Source of the DNA: Lachnospiraceae bacterium
Lineage (GTDB): Bacteria; Bacillota; Clostridia; Lachnospirales; Lachnospiraceae
Assembly (NCBI GenBank): GCA_021153325.1
Contig: JAGKTQ010000017.1
Coordinates: 1 to 53,505, forward strand
DNA: 53,505 nt
Direction of reading: 5' to 3'
The position numbers and the translations under genes are program-made. A model generated the notes under the pieces. The model worked only from the letters and a program-made list of their open reading frames with translations, did not search any database and was not told the DNA's origin. Positions 1-8,440 of this stretch are shown here, one piece after another; position 1 is the stretch's first letter; each line of letters starts with the position of its first letter.

Positions 1-81
1 GAATAATTTTATTCTTTTTCTGCGCTTTGCCAGCTTCTTCTTTCTAATTTGTTTTCTTTCATTTTGTCTTCTGTCGTTCAC
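1..81 (-). CDS. Possible 5' end of an unknown gene, cut by the window edge
   Basis: A GTG codon at 79-81 opens a frame that stays open for 27 codons to the window edge. The visible peptide is very rich in Lys and Arg (it starts VNDRRQNERKQIRKKK), as in the cytoplasmic N-terminus of some membrane or exported proteins. It begins about 20 bp after the anti-sigma-like gene in the same direction, so it could be the third gene of that operon. The ribosome binding site is weak (AGAAG). No function can be given, and the piece may be spurious. Confidence 0.35.
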   Translation of the reverse strand, partial: MNDRRQNERKQIRKKKLAKRRKRIKLF

Positions 82-102
82 TCTTTATACTTCTATATTT
101 AT

Positions 103-1074
103 TTATCGGTGCGGATATCCTTCCCGAAGTCCCTTGTCAACTTCCTCCGCAATTCGATTGATACAATAAGTTGCCTTATGCTCCATATCGATCAACTGCA
201 AAAGCTCCTCATCCGTAAGCTCGCTTTCAGGGAAATAGAATGTGCTGTCCTTAACACAAATAGCAACTCCCTCACCAGTATATTCCTCCGGGGTCTGAAT
301 AACGGACAACTCCGACGATGCATATAAGCCTTCCTTCTCGTAACTTCTTTTAAGCTCCCCATAACGACGGTTTTCATCCTCTGTCAAAGCTCTGCTATAA
401 GCTCCGCTTACGTCACACTCCGTCGTAAACATTGTCAGATAAACCTCATCCACTGCTTCGTCATCCATTGCATTCATACGACTCGTCCATTCTTCCCCAT
501 TTACCACCTCTTTATTTTCCTCATATATGCTATAGACCATCTTATGGTCAAAATCAATAATCTCTAAAAGCTCCTCATCACTAAGAGTCTCTTCTGGTAA
601 ATATAGGGTTCGACTGGATGAATCCAGTGCAATTCCTTCTCCACTATATTCGTCTGTATTTTGTAAGTAAGTAATCTGCCCCTCCGGGAACAATCCACTC
701 TTTTCATATTCCTCTGCTAATTTTTCGTACCTGGACTTCTCTTCCGTTGTCAGGTTTCTGCTCATTTGTGTTACTTCACCATTCATGGCGATAGAATAAT
801 ATTCATCTAATAACTGCTCATTCATCTCTTCCATTCGTTGTCGGTATCGATCAAAAGCCTCCATTCCCGAAACCGTGACACCGGATATGAAAAAAATCGC
901 GAGGCAGGCTGCCACAATTCGATGTAAGTAAACGGTATTGCGTCTCTTTTTCTTTCTGGAAATGGAAACTGCCTGCTTCTCTAAATTACTATTCTCCTCC
1001 AATGAATCAAGTGCATTTAATACGGCACTATGCACTACTTCTGGAACCTCAGGAAAAATCTTTTTATCTAACAT
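103..1074 (-). CDS. Anti-sigma-factor-like membrane protein with duplicated extracytoplasmic domain
   Basis: Probable membrane-anchored regulator of the ECF sigma factor encoded just upstream. The 323-aa protein has a cytoplasmic N-terminus of about 50 residues with a basic KKKRR stretch, one membrane segment around residues 51-71, and an outside part made of two similar units of roughly 80-95 residues. Each unit has a YEKxGL motif, a (D/E)EYxGEG(I/V)A motif, and an acidic (S/T)DEELLxxID motif followed by H and Y. The start codon lies one base after the sigma gene stop, which suggests translational coupling. The anti-sigma role is inferred from context and topology: no zinc HxxxCxxC anti-sigma motif is visible, and the repeated domain is not one I recognise. 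Confidence 0.7.
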   Translation of the reverse strand: MLDKKIFPEVPEVVHSAVLNALDSLEENSNLEKQAVSISRKKKRRNTVYLHRIVAACLAIFFISGVTVSGMEAFDRYRQRMEEMNEQLLDEYYSIAMNGEVTQMSRNLTTEEKSRYEKLAEEYEKSGLFPEGQITYLQNTDEYSGEGIALDSSSRTLYLPEETLSDEELLEIIDFDHKMVYSIYEENKEVVNGEEWTSRMNAMDDEAVDEVYLTMFTTECDVSGAYSRALTEDENRRYGELKRSYEKEGLYASSELSVIQTPEEYTGEGVAICVKDSTFYFPESELTDEELLQLIDMEHKATYCINRIAEEVDKGLREGYPHR

Positions 1075-1075
1075 T

Positions 1076-1552
1076 TTACATCACTCCCTCTAATCGTTTT
1101 CTTAATACTGCTTTGCCCCGGAATATCCGGTTTCTGACATTTGTCTCAGACAAGTCTAGAATTTTCCCTATCTCCTTTGCGGAATATCCTTCAATCTCAT
1201 GGAGCACAATGGGAATTCTATATTTTTCATCTAACTGTACCAATTCACTCATAACTTGAGCTTCCTCCTCCACCATACAAACAGATTCCGCATCCCACTC
1301 CGGATATTCATCCAACGCTACATGCTTTTTGGCATTTCTGATCACTTGATAGCACTCATTAATGACAATCCGTGTTAACCACGTCTTAAAATATTTTTCG
1401 TTCCGAAGTGTTCCTAACTTTTCAAATGCCTTCAGTATTCCATTCTGTATTGCATCCGCACAATCTTCATCATTGTGAAGAATGGACTTTGCCACACGAT
1501 ACAAGGAATCTTCTATATCTAAAACCTGCTTACTAAATTCTTCTTTCTTCAT
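1076..1552 (-). CDS. ECF-type RNA polymerase sigma factor
   Basis: Sigma-70 family protein of 158 aa, the usual ECF length. Region 2 covers about residues 8-75, with the core-binding stretch DCADAIQNGILKAFEKL and the promoter-melting stretch FKTWLTRIVINECY. Region 4 covers about 100-155, with a helix-turn-helix GYSAKEIGKILDLSETNVRN and a basic tail. It should direct RNA polymerase to a small regulon, commonly including its own operon, and be held inactive by the membrane protein encoded one base downstream. The inducing signal is unknown. No confident ECF promoter was found in the roughly 130 bp upstream. Confidence 0.92.
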   Translation of the reverse strand: MKKEEFSKQVLDIEDSLYRVAKSILHNDEDCADAIQNGILKAFEKLGTLRNEKYFKTWLTRIVINECYQVIRNAKKHVALDEYPEWDAESVCMVEEEAQVMSELVQLDEKYRIPIVLHEIEGYSAKEIGKILDLSETNVRNRIFRGKAVLRKRLEGVM

Positions 1553-1690
1553 GTCCCCTCGCTCATTCCTTTCTGGAGTTTACTCCTATTTTTCGGCCGA
1601 TTTATTTGAATTCACTAATTAGATACATTTCATAGGGTAAACGTCTCATAATTTTAAAAGTTTTTCACTAAAAGTTTTATTTATAGGCAT

Positions 1691-1730
1691 AAAAACTGCC
1701 AGTAGATATTCTACTGGCAGAAAAAGTTTT
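1691..1730 (-). terminator. Rho-independent terminator after the CmpB-family gene
   Basis: A perfect 11-bp inverted repeat (1696-1706 and 1710-1720, CTGCCAGTAGA) with a 3-base loop is followed on the - strand by TTTTT. It lies about 80 bp beyond the stop of the membrane gene at 1800 and before the ECF sigma gene, so it separates the two units. On the + strand it is followed by A residues, so termination should be one-directional. Confidence 0.88.
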
Positions 1731-1799
1731 ATTTTTTAATTGTCTACTTGGTAGGAAACCATTCCTTCCCGGAAGGGTTTTCAGACTTCCCATTATATT

Positions 1800-2393
1800 C
1801 TAGTACCAGCGTGCCTTAAAGCTCTGATACTTATCCGCTAATTTTTCGCGCTGCTCCTGTATTTGTACATGTAATACTTTATACAACTGGAACACATAGT
1901 CAATGGCTACAAAAAGCAAAATGAACTGACACGCACGAATCCCATGCTGAAAATTATAGGTATCAATAAATCCAATGACCTTACCATGTAAGAATGTCAC
2001 AATGATGATCGCATAAAAGCCCCACGCAATTGTACTTTCCAGGCAAATAATTCCTTTGTAATTGCATGGCTTATCGTTATAATCCCACCATAGCTCGCCA
2101 AGCGCTTTGATCATAAATTTTCCAACTACAAATTCAAAAATAGTAGCTGCTATCGCTCCAACTACATAAACCGCAACAAGATTTCCACGCAAAGGTCTGA
2201 GCATTAAATACCCGATCACCGCTCCAAATCCATAAATTGGACAGAACGGTCCTTTCGCAAATCCCCTGTTCGTAATTTTTTTGTTACATAATGACATATA
2301 AATAGATTCTACAAGCCATCCTAACATACTGTAGATAATAAAAGCAGATACCAAATGATATACATCAGTACCAAACAATTCCCTTGTCCACAC
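1800..2393 (-). CDS. CmpB-family (putative ABC-transporter type IV) membrane protein
   Basis: Multi-pass membrane protein resembling the putative ABC-transporter type IV family (PF06541, formerly DUF1113). The family signature is visible: a first membrane segment with YSMLGWLVESIY, then a conserved GPFCPIYGFGAV loop, then several further membrane helices and a charged C-terminal tail. I chose the GTG at 2391-2393 (197 aa) because AGGGGAG lies about 8 bp before it. An ATG at 2480 would add 29 residues, but those codons overlap the rpsU terminator hairpin and have no good ribosome binding site. The family is common in Lachnospiraceae; its substrate and role are unknown. Confidence 0.75.
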   Translation of the reverse strand: MWTRELFGTDVYHLVSAFIIYSMLGWLVESIYMSLCNKKITNRGFAKGPFCPIYGFGAVIGYLMLRPLRGNLVAVYVVGAIAATIFEFVVGKFMIKALGELWWDYNDKPCNYKGIICLESTIAWGFYAIIIVTFLHGKVIGFIDTYNFQHGIRACQFILLFVAIDYVFQLYKVLHVQIQEQREKLADKYQSFKARWY

Positions 2394-2443
2394 TTTTTTT
2401 CTCTCCCCTAAATCTTTTGTATAACTTTTCCATATCTCTTTAC

Positions 2444-2477
2444 AACAAAATCCTTGGTCAAATGGCCAAGGATTTGT
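2444..2477 (-). terminator. Likely rpsU terminator
   Basis: Inverted repeat 2448-2457 / 2466-2475 (AAATCCTTGG on the - strand) with an 8-base loop, followed by TTTTGTTG, about 10 bp after the rpsU stop. The T-run is short, so termination may be partial and allow read-through into the CmpB-family gene. Confidence 0.65.
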
Positions 2478-2485
2478 CATTAAAA

Positions 2486-2662
2486 TTAGTTATATTTACG
2501 TTTTCTTGCTGCTTCAGATTTTTTCTTACGTTTTACGCTTGGTTTTTCGTAATGCTCTCTTTTGCGGATTTCCTGCTGGATACCTGCTTTTGCACAACTT
2601 CTTTTAAAACGACGTAAAGCGCTATCTAAAGTCTCGTTTTCTTTTACGATTACGTTTGACAT
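2486..2662 (-). CDS. rpsU: 30S ribosomal protein S21
   Basis: A 58-aa small-subunit ribosomal protein. The translation begins MSNVIVKENETLDSALRRFK and ends in a basic tail (KRKKKSEAARKRKYN), which matches bS21 over its whole length. In the ribosome S21 binds near the 3' end of 16S rRNA and helps initiation. GGGAGG lies about 11-13 bp before the ATG. A strong promoter sits about 100 bp upstream, just inside the alaS-rpsU gap, and a hairpin terminator follows, so it can be expressed independently of alaS. Confidence 0.96.
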   Translation of the reverse strand: MSNVIVKENETLDSALRRFKRSCAKAGIQQEIRKREHYEKPSVKRKKKSEAARKRKYN

Positions 2663-2758
2663 GATTACACCTGACCTCCCTTCAGTCCCTTCAAGTTACA
2701 CGACTGATTGGGTTAATTATTTGCATCAGAGCATTAATTACCCATCTGCACAAATCAT

Positions 2759-2786
2759 ATTATATCATAAAAACCCTATACGTCAA
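2759..2786 (-). promoter_or_regulatory. Promoter of rpsU
   Basis: Sigma-A-type promoter on the - strand: -35 TTGACG (2781-2786), 16-bp spacer, -10 TATAAT (2759-2764). It lies right after the alaS stop and would give an rpsU leader of about 90 nt. Confidence 0.8.
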
Positions 2787-2801
2787 CTACTTTTTGAGAA
2801 A

Positions 2802-5453
2802 TTATAACTGTCCTTCTAAAATTTTTGCAGCTTCTGCCACTGCCTGCGGTATTCCTGCCGGATTTTTACCGCCCGCCTGTGCCATGTTCGGACGTCCACC
2901 GCCGCCACCGCCAACAAGTCCTGCGATGCCTTTGATCAGATTTCCTGCATGTGCTCCTTTGCTCATAGCCTCATCGGTAGCCATAGCGATCAGATTTACT
3001 TTTCCATCCATATCGGAAGCAAGCACAACAACGCCTTCGCCAAGTTTGCCTTTCAGCTGGTCTCCCAAATCGCGAAGACCATTCATATCAACACCGGATA
3101 CGCTTGTCGCAAGAAGTTTTACACCTTTTACTTCTACGACCTTATCCATAACATCTCCAAGTGCTTCTTTTGCCGCTTTGCTCTTTAAGGATTCATTTTC
3201 ACTCTGAAGTGCTTTCATTTCAGCCATTAAATGCTCTAATTTTTCAAGCAGATTAGCTGGTGTGGCTTTTACAGTCTTAGCTGCTTTTTCTATTGTTTCC
3301 TCTAACTGTGCGTAATATGCAAACACACCATTTCCAGTCAATGCTTCGATTCTTCTGACACCGGCAGCTACACCACTTTCAGATATGATCTTGAAAGCAT
3401 TGATAACACCTGTATTTGCAACATGTGTACCACCACAAAGCTCGATAGAGAAATCTCCCATTTTAACAACACGTACTTTTTCGCCGTATTTTTCACCGAA
3501 CAATGCCATCGCACCAGACTTTTTCGCTTCTTCAATGTCGCATACATCTGTAACTACAGCCAGATTTTCTGCTATTTTTTCATTTACAAGTTTTTCTACC
3601 TTATCCAGTTCTTCCTGTGTCATAGCAGAGAAATGACTAAAGTCGAAACGAAGTCTTTCTCCATCCACATAAGAACCTGCCTGCTCTACGTGTGTACCAA
3701 GTACCGTTCTTAAAGCTTTCTGTAAAAGGTGGGTTGCACTGTGGTTCTTGCAAGTATCTGCACGTCTTTCTTCCTCTACTTTTAAAGTAACCATATCGCC
3801 TGTTTTTAACATACCCTTTGTCATTTTTCCGATATGTCCAACTTTACCGCCAAGCAATTTTACGGTATCCTGTACGACAAATTCACCATTATCCGTAACG
3901 ATCACACCAGTATCGGCACACTGTCCACCCATAGTCGCATAAAATGGTGTTTCCTCCACAATGACTGTACCAGTCTGTCCGTCTGTCAAAGCATCTGTAA
4001 TTTCTGTTTCTGTAGTAAGTACGGAAATCTTTGATGTATGCTCTAATCTGTCATAACCTACAAAAGTAGAAGTAATACTTGGATCGATGGATTCATAAAC
4101 AGTTACATCAGCACCCATGTAATTCGTTACTTTTCTTGCTTTTCTAGCTGTTTCCTTCTGCTCTTCCATAGCAGCCTTGAAACCTTCTTCGTCAATCGTA
4201 AAGCCTTTTTCTTCCAAAATTTCCATCGTTAAATCTAATGGGAATCCGTAAGTATCATACAATTTGAATGCATCAGCACCTGAAAGCTGTGTTTTGCCTT
4301 CTTTGCTCATAGCCTCTTCCATTTCTTCCAAAATAGAAAGACCCTGATCGATTGTTTTATTGAATTTATTTTCTTCCTGTGTTAATACATTGAAGATAAA
4401 CTCTTTCTTTTCTTCTAATTCCGGATAACCGTCTTTACATTCTGCAATAACTGTTGCACTTAAGTTTGCAAGAAATTCGCCATCAATACCTAATTTTCTT
4501 CCATGTCTTGCTGCACGACGGATCAATCTTCTAAGTACATAGCCCCTTCCTTCATTGGATGGCATAATACCATCGGAAATCATAAAGGTTGAAGAACGGA
4601 TATGATCTGTGATCAAACGGATAGAAACGTCTTTTGCTTCGTCCGTCTGATAAGTTGCACCTGCAAGCTCACAAATACGATCGCGAATTGCTTTCATCGT
4701 ATCCACATCAAATACACTGTCTACATCCTGTACCACTACTGCAAGTCTTTCCAGCCCCATACCAGTATCAATATTTTTCTGTGCAAGCTCAGTATAATTG
4801 CCGTGTCCGTCACCATCAAATTGTGTAAATACGTTGTTCCATACTTCCATAAAACGGTCACAGTCACAGCCTACTTTACAGTCCGGTCTGCCACATCCGT
4901 ATTTGATTCCTCTATCATAATAAATTTCAGAACAAGGACCGCAAGGACCTGCACCGTGCTCCCAGAAGTTATCACACTCTCCATTTTCGTCACGGTAAAA
5001 TCTTGTTATCTTTTCTCCCGGTACGCCTACCTCTTTCGTCCAAATATCGTAAGCTTCATCATCTTCACAGTAAATAGATGGATACAATCTATCCGGATCC
5101 ATTCCGATAACCTCTGTTAAAAATTCCCAGCTCCATGCAATTGCTTCATGCTTAAAGTAATCACCAAAAGAGAAGTTTCCGAGCATTTCAAAGAAGGTAA
5201 GGTGTCTTGCTGTCTTACCTACATTTTCAATATCACCTGTACGAACACATTTCTGACAGGTCGTCACTCTTTTTCTAGGTGGAATTTCCTGTCCTGTAAA
5301 GTAAGGTTTTAATGGTGCCATACCAGAATTGATAATCAAAAGACTGTTATCATTGTGTGGTACCAAAGAGAAGCTCTTCATTTTTAAATGATCTTTGCTT
5401 TCGAAGAACTCCAAATACATTTTTCGTAATTCGTTTACACCATATGGCTTCAT
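2802..5453 (-). CDS. alaS: Alanyl-tRNA synthetase
   Basis: Class II synthetase that charges tRNA-Ala. The 883-aa length fits the bacterial enzyme. Catalytic domain: about residues 1-240. The editing domain carries the zinc ligands of the HxxxH motif (NHSATHLL, near residue 569) and the CxxxH motif (LCGGTHV, near residue 671). The C-terminal part has the Gly-rich DHHA1 tail (GLVGGGGGGRPNMAQAGGK) that binds tRNA. I chose the ATG at 5453 because GGAGG lies 8 bp upstream; a TTG five codons earlier overlaps that site. It lies 33 bp after glyS and is probably cotranscribed with it. No T-box leader is present between them. Confidence 0.98.
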   Translation of the reverse strand: MKPYGVNELRKMYLEFFESKDHLKMKSFSLVPHNDNSLLIINSGMAPLKPYFTGQEIPPRKRVTTCQKCVRTGDIENVGKTARHLTFFEMLGNFSFGDYFKHEAIAWSWEFLTEVIGMDPDRLYPSIYCEDDEAYDIWTKEVGVPGEKITRFYRDENGECDNFWEHGAGPCGPCSEIYYDRGIKYGCGRPDCKVGCDCDRFMEVWNNVFTQFDGDGHGNYTELAQKNIDTGMGLERLAVVVQDVDSVFDVDTMKAIRDRICELAGATYQTDEAKDVSIRLITDHIRSSTFMISDGIMPSNEGRGYVLRRLIRRAARHGRKLGIDGEFLANLSATVIAECKDGYPELEEKKEFIFNVLTQEENKFNKTIDQGLSILEEMEEAMSKEGKTQLSGADAFKLYDTYGFPLDLTMEILEEKGFTIDEEGFKAAMEEQKETARKARKVTNYMGADVTVYESIDPSITSTFVGYDRLEHTSKISVLTTETEITDALTDGQTGTVIVEETPFYATMGGQCADTGVIVTDNGEFVVQDTVKLLGGKVGHIGKMTKGMLKTGDMVTLKVEEERRADTCKNHSATHLLQKALRTVLGTHVEQAGSYVDGERLRFDFSHFSAMTQEELDKVEKLVNEKIAENLAVVTDVCDIEEAKKSGAMALFGEKYGEKVRVVKMGDFSIELCGGTHVANTGVINAFKIISESGVAAGVRRIEALTGNGVFAYYAQLEETIEKAAKTVKATPANLLEKLEHLMAEMKALQSENESLKSKAAKEALGDVMDKVVEVKGVKLLATSVSGVDMNGLRDLGDQLKGKLGEGVVVLASDMDGKVNLIAMATDEAMSKGAHAGNLIKGIAGLVGGGGGGRPNMAQAGGKNPAGIPQAVAEAAKILEGQL

Positions 5454-5486
5454 GGTATTTTCCTCCAAGTCCTTTCTATCCTTTAC

Positions 5487-6875
5487 TTAAAACGTAAATT
5501 TATCTGCAAAATAAGCCTCAAGATCAGCAATTGCCACACGTTCCTGTTCCATAGAATCACGGAAACGAACTGTCACGCACTGATCTGTTTCGGATTCAAA
5601 GTCATAAGTAATACAGAACGGTGTACCGATTTCGTCCTGACGGCGATATCTCTTACCAATATTACCTCTGTCATCAAATTCACAGTTATATTTTTTAGAC
5701 AACTGTGCAAATACTTTTTCAGCACCTTCATTTAACTTTTTAGAAAGCGGAAGCACACCGATCTTGACCGGAGCAAGTGCTGGGTGGAAATGAAGCACAG
5801 TACGCACATCTCCTTCTCCGATTTCTTCTTCATCATAAGCTGCACAAAGGAATGCCAATACAACACGATCTGCACCAAGAGAAGGCTCAATAACGTAAGG
5901 TACATATTTTTCCTTCTTCTCATCATCAAAGTAAGACATATCTTCACCAGATACATTCTGATGCTGTGTTAAGTCATAATCTGTTCTATCTGCGATTCCC
6001 CAAAGTTCGCCCCAGCCAAATGGGAATAAAAATTCAATATCTGTTGTTCCCTTTGAATAGAAGCAAAGTTCTTCTGGAGAATGATCTCTTAAACGCATTT
6101 CATCTTCTTTAATACCAAGAGATAATAACCAGTCACGGCAGAAGCCTCTCCAATACTGGAACCATTCTAAATCAGTACCCGGCTCACAGAAAAATTCCAA
6201 TTCCATCTGCTCAAATTCTCTTGTACGGAAAGTGAAGTTACCCGGTGTAATCTCATTACGGAATGATTTACCGATCTGTCCAATACCAAATGGAATTTTC
6301 TTACGAGAAGTTCTCTGTACGTTCTTAAAGTTAACGAAAATACCCTGTGCTGTTTCCGGTCTTAAATATACCGTATTTTTTGCATCTTCTGTTACACCCT
6401 GGAAGGTTTTGAACATTAAGTTGAACTGACGAATATCTGTAAAATTATGTTTTCCGCAAGTAGGACATGGAATGTTGTGGTCTTCTACGAACTGTTTCAT
6501 CTGTTCCTGACTCCATGCATCTACGGACTCTTCCAATGTAATACCATTTTCTGCTGCATAATCCTCAATCAATTTATCTGCACGGAAACGTTCATGACAT
6601 TCTTTACAATCCATAAGAGGATCGGAAAATCCTCCTAAATGTCCAGATGCCACCCAAGTCTGCGGATTCATCAAAATAGCACAATCCACACCTACATTAT
6701 ATGGATTCTCCATAACGAATTTCTGCCACCATGCTTTTTTTACGTTATTTTTTAATTCTACACCAAGATTACCGTAATCCCATGTATTTGCAAGACCTCC
6801 ATAAATCTCAGAACCCGGATATACGAATCCTCTTGCTTTCGCTAACGCTACGATTTTTTCCATTGTTTTTTCCAT
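5487..6875 (-). CDS. glyS: Glycyl-tRNA synthetase (single-chain, alpha2 type)
   Basis: Class II synthetase that charges tRNA-Gly, of the eukaryote-like homodimeric type rather than the GlyQ/GlyS tetramer. It starts MEKTMEKIVALAKARGFVYP followed by SEIYGGLANTWDYG, typical of the family. Class II motif 2 lies around FRNEITPGNFTFRTREFEQM; motif 3 is near the C-terminal third (EPSLGADRVVLAFL). The last 100 residues form the anticodon-binding domain. Length is 462 aa. I prefer the ATG at 6875, with GGAG 9 bp upstream, to an ATG five codons earlier that lies directly on an AGG. Two Cys pairs in the insertion (CKECHERF, CPTCGKHN) probably bind zinc. Confidence 0.97.
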   Translation of the reverse strand: MEKTMEKIVALAKARGFVYPGSEIYGGLANTWDYGNLGVELKNNVKKAWWQKFVMENPYNVGVDCAILMNPQTWVASGHLGGFSDPLMDCKECHERFRADKLIEDYAAENGITLEESVDAWSQEQMKQFVEDHNIPCPTCGKHNFTDIRQFNLMFKTFQGVTEDAKNTVYLRPETAQGIFVNFKNVQRTSRKKIPFGIGQIGKSFRNEITPGNFTFRTREFEQMELEFFCEPGTDLEWFQYWRGFCRDWLLSLGIKEDEMRLRDHSPEELCFYSKGTTDIEFLFPFGWGELWGIADRTDYDLTQHQNVSGEDMSYFDDEKKEKYVPYVIEPSLGADRVVLAFLCAAYDEEEIGEGDVRTVLHFHPALAPVKIGVLPLSKKLNEGAEKVFAQLSKKYNCEFDDRGNIGKRYRRQDEIGTPFCITYDFESETDQCVTVRFRDSMEQERVAIADLEAYFADKFTF

Positions 6876-6929
6876 TACTTTACTCTCCATCCTTTTGTTA
6901 TATGTTCAATAATGCGCGTTATGCCTCAT

Positions 6930-7523
6930 CTATTTTATAATGAGATAAGCTGCTTCTTCTGTTTCCGTTACTTTTGCACTTTTCCCTGACAGAACTTCCA
7001 CATTATCGCTTGTATATAATATTTTAGAAGCAGTTTCCACCTTTACAGGCTCTTCCAAAATAATAATTCCATAATCACCCATTTTTAAAATTTCTTCTTT
7101 TCCTATCTGTCCGCCATCTTCCTGCGTAGAAGTGAGTGTAATATCAAAATCAAGTCCCGCTTCATAGGCTTCCAGCACCGTTCCTGAAAAAAGAATGCTG
7201 TCGTTAAATTCTGTATACTCTCCCGCTCCTGCATAGGTCATGGAAAGTACGATCTTCCCATCCTCTGCTTCCAGCTTATCAACGGAAATACTGTCTGCTC
7301 CCGCTGTAGAATTAAAAGCGGCAACTTCGCCTAAAACCATACTTTTTAAATCTTCTACATTGTAAAGTGTTTCATCAAAGTCCTCTACGATCGTATTGAC
7401 AACCGTGCCATCTTTCTCAAGCTTTAAGGAAGTTTCCTCTATCTTACCGTTCTGTCCGCAGGCACACAACCCAAGCGCGATCACTCCTGTGACCAGAACC
7501 GTTTTTATTTTTTGGCTTATCAT
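6930..7523 (-). CDS. Putative lipoprotein of unknown function
   Basis: A 197-aa exported protein with a type II signal peptide: a Lys-containing N-terminus, a hydrophobic stretch (residues 8-19) and a lipobox LCAC with the modified cysteine at residue 22. The mature part is acidic and has no motif I recognise. AGGAG lies 10 bp before the ATG, and a good promoter lies in the gap to recO. It sits between recO and glyS, so it may be a separate unit that reads into the synthetase genes. Outer-surface anchoring is predicted; function is unknown. Confidence 0.8.
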   Translation of the reverse strand: MISQKIKTVLVTGVIALGLCACGQNGKIEETSLKLEKDGTVVNTIVEDFDETLYNVEDLKSMVLGEVAAFNSTAGADSISVDKLEAEDGKIVLSMTYAGAGEYTEFNDSILFSGTVLEAYEAGLDFDITLTSTQEDGGQIGKEEILKMGDYGIIILEEPVKVETASKILYTSDNVEVLSGKSAKVTETEEAAYLIIK

Positions 7524-7565
7524 AAAACTTTCTCTCCTTCGCCCATCCTACAAGTATCGTCCTTT

Positions 7566-7594
7566 ATTATATCCGAGTTACTTATGATTTTCAA
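7566..7594 (-). promoter_or_regulatory. Promoter of the lipoprotein gene
   Basis: Sigma-A-type promoter on the - strand: -35 TTGAAA (7589-7594), 17-bp spacer, -10 TATAAT (7566-7571). The -35 box overlaps the recO stop codon. It would drive the lipoprotein gene and possibly glyS-alaS behind it. Confidence 0.78.
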
Positions 7595-8250
7595 CATGGA
7601 TTTTGTATTGTTTCCAAAACTTCCAAACTTTTAAACGGATAATTCATGAACCGCTGTCTGTATTTCGAGGCTGCAAATTTCAGTTCTGCAAGCACTTCGT
7701 CTGTGACGGTAAAGGTATATAATTTTTCTATTGGTGAGGTCTCTATATAAGAAAGTGCATAGATGGCAGATTCAGAAAACTGTCTTTCCGTCGGAATCCC
7801 CGGATACTCGCCATTGACAACAACAGCCTTTGTTTCATATATGTAACGGATCAGTTCATTGGAAAGCTTTGGATGCTGTAACGCGCGCAGTGACTGGTAT
7901 ACGAGCTTTAGCATCTGTCTTTCATCGTTATTTTCCCGCGTGTAATAATCCGCAATTTCCATAAAATACATCCCATAATATGCCGCTTCAAAATCTTCCC
8001 GCAGACTTTCAAAATAATTGGATATGGAAGCTTCCATAATATTATAGGAAGTCTTCCCTTCATACAATTTAAATTCTCCAAAACAAAACGGATTGGTAGC
8101 TGCCAAAAGCCTGCTTGTCTGCCGTCTTGAACCTTTTGCAAAGGCTGAGATTTTTCCACGTTCTTTCGTTAACAAAACAACGCGCCTATCGTAATCCCCG
8201 ATAGGCACTGTCTTCAATATGATTCCTGTTAAGATTATCGCTTCCTGCAT
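7591..8250 (-). CDS. recO: DNA repair protein RecO
   Basis: RecF-pathway recombination mediator that binds SsbA and single-stranded DNA and helps load RecA. The N-terminal OB-fold is recognised from GIILKTVPIGDYDRRVVLLT followed by ERGKISAFAKGSRR. An all-helical C-terminal domain follows. The usual zinc-finger cysteines are absent. The start is uncertain: I use the ATG at 8250 (219 aa), which fits family length, but an ATG at 8295 would add 15 residues; both have weak ribosome binding sites. It overlaps the 3' end of the YqzL-like gene and follows era, the usual Firmicute order. Confidence 0.93.
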   Translation of the reverse strand: MQEAIILTGIILKTVPIGDYDRRVVLLTKERGKISAFAKGSRRQTSRLLAATNPFCFGEFKLYEGKTSYNIMEASISNYFESLREDFEAAYYGMYFMEIADYYTRENNDERQMLKLVYQSLRALQHPKLSNELIRYIYETKAVVVNGEYPGIPTERQFSESAIYALSYIETSPIEKLYTFTVTDEVLAELKFAASKYRQRFMNYPFKSLEVLETIQNPC

Positions 8251-8368
8251 AACTGCCTGCTTTCCCGACTGTTCTTTCTTGTAAATTCTGCTCATTTTCC
8301 TTATAGCAAAGATAGTCTTTCGGATTTCCTGTTTTACAAAATTGCTGCCAGTAATTTAATGTTTTCAT
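8186..8368 (-). CDS. YqzL-like small protein
   Basis: A 60-aa protein between era and recO, the place where Bacillus has yqzL. The pattern W(5)xF(2)xTGN then YLxYKE (NYWQQFCKTGNPKDYLCYKE) matches my memory of the YqzL-like family. AGGGGG lies about 7 bp before the ATG. The C-terminal 20 or so codons overlap recO in another frame, so the tail may be unconserved. The function of the family is unknown. A hairpin covers its ribosome binding site. Confidence 0.65.
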   Translation of the reverse strand: MKTLNYWQQFCKTGNPKDYLCYKENEQNLQERTVGKAGSYAGSDNLNRNHIEDSAYRGLR

Positions 8369-8376
8369 CCTATGCC

Positions 8377-8401
8377 CCCTAATCGTATTGTACTATTAGG
8401 G
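8377..8401 (-). promoter_or_regulatory. Hairpin covering the ribosome binding site of the YqzL-like gene
   Basis: Inverted repeat 8377-8383 / 8395-8401 (CCCTAAT / ATTAGGG on the - strand) with an 11-base loop. The 3' arm contains most of the AGGGGG Shine-Dalgarno site at 8375-8380, so folding would hide it. Regulation is inferred from structure only. Confidence 0.4.
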
Positions 8402-8440
8402 TTCGCTTTTTTCTTATTTCTATTCTTAAAATCCCTTGAG

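Noticed and set aside
2562..2807. + strand open frame opposite rpsU and its promoter
   Set aside because: It is antisense to a certain S21 gene and a strong promoter.
5454..5486. T-box leader before alaS
   Set aside because: The gap to glyS is only 33 bp, too short for a T-box; the glyS gap is also too short.
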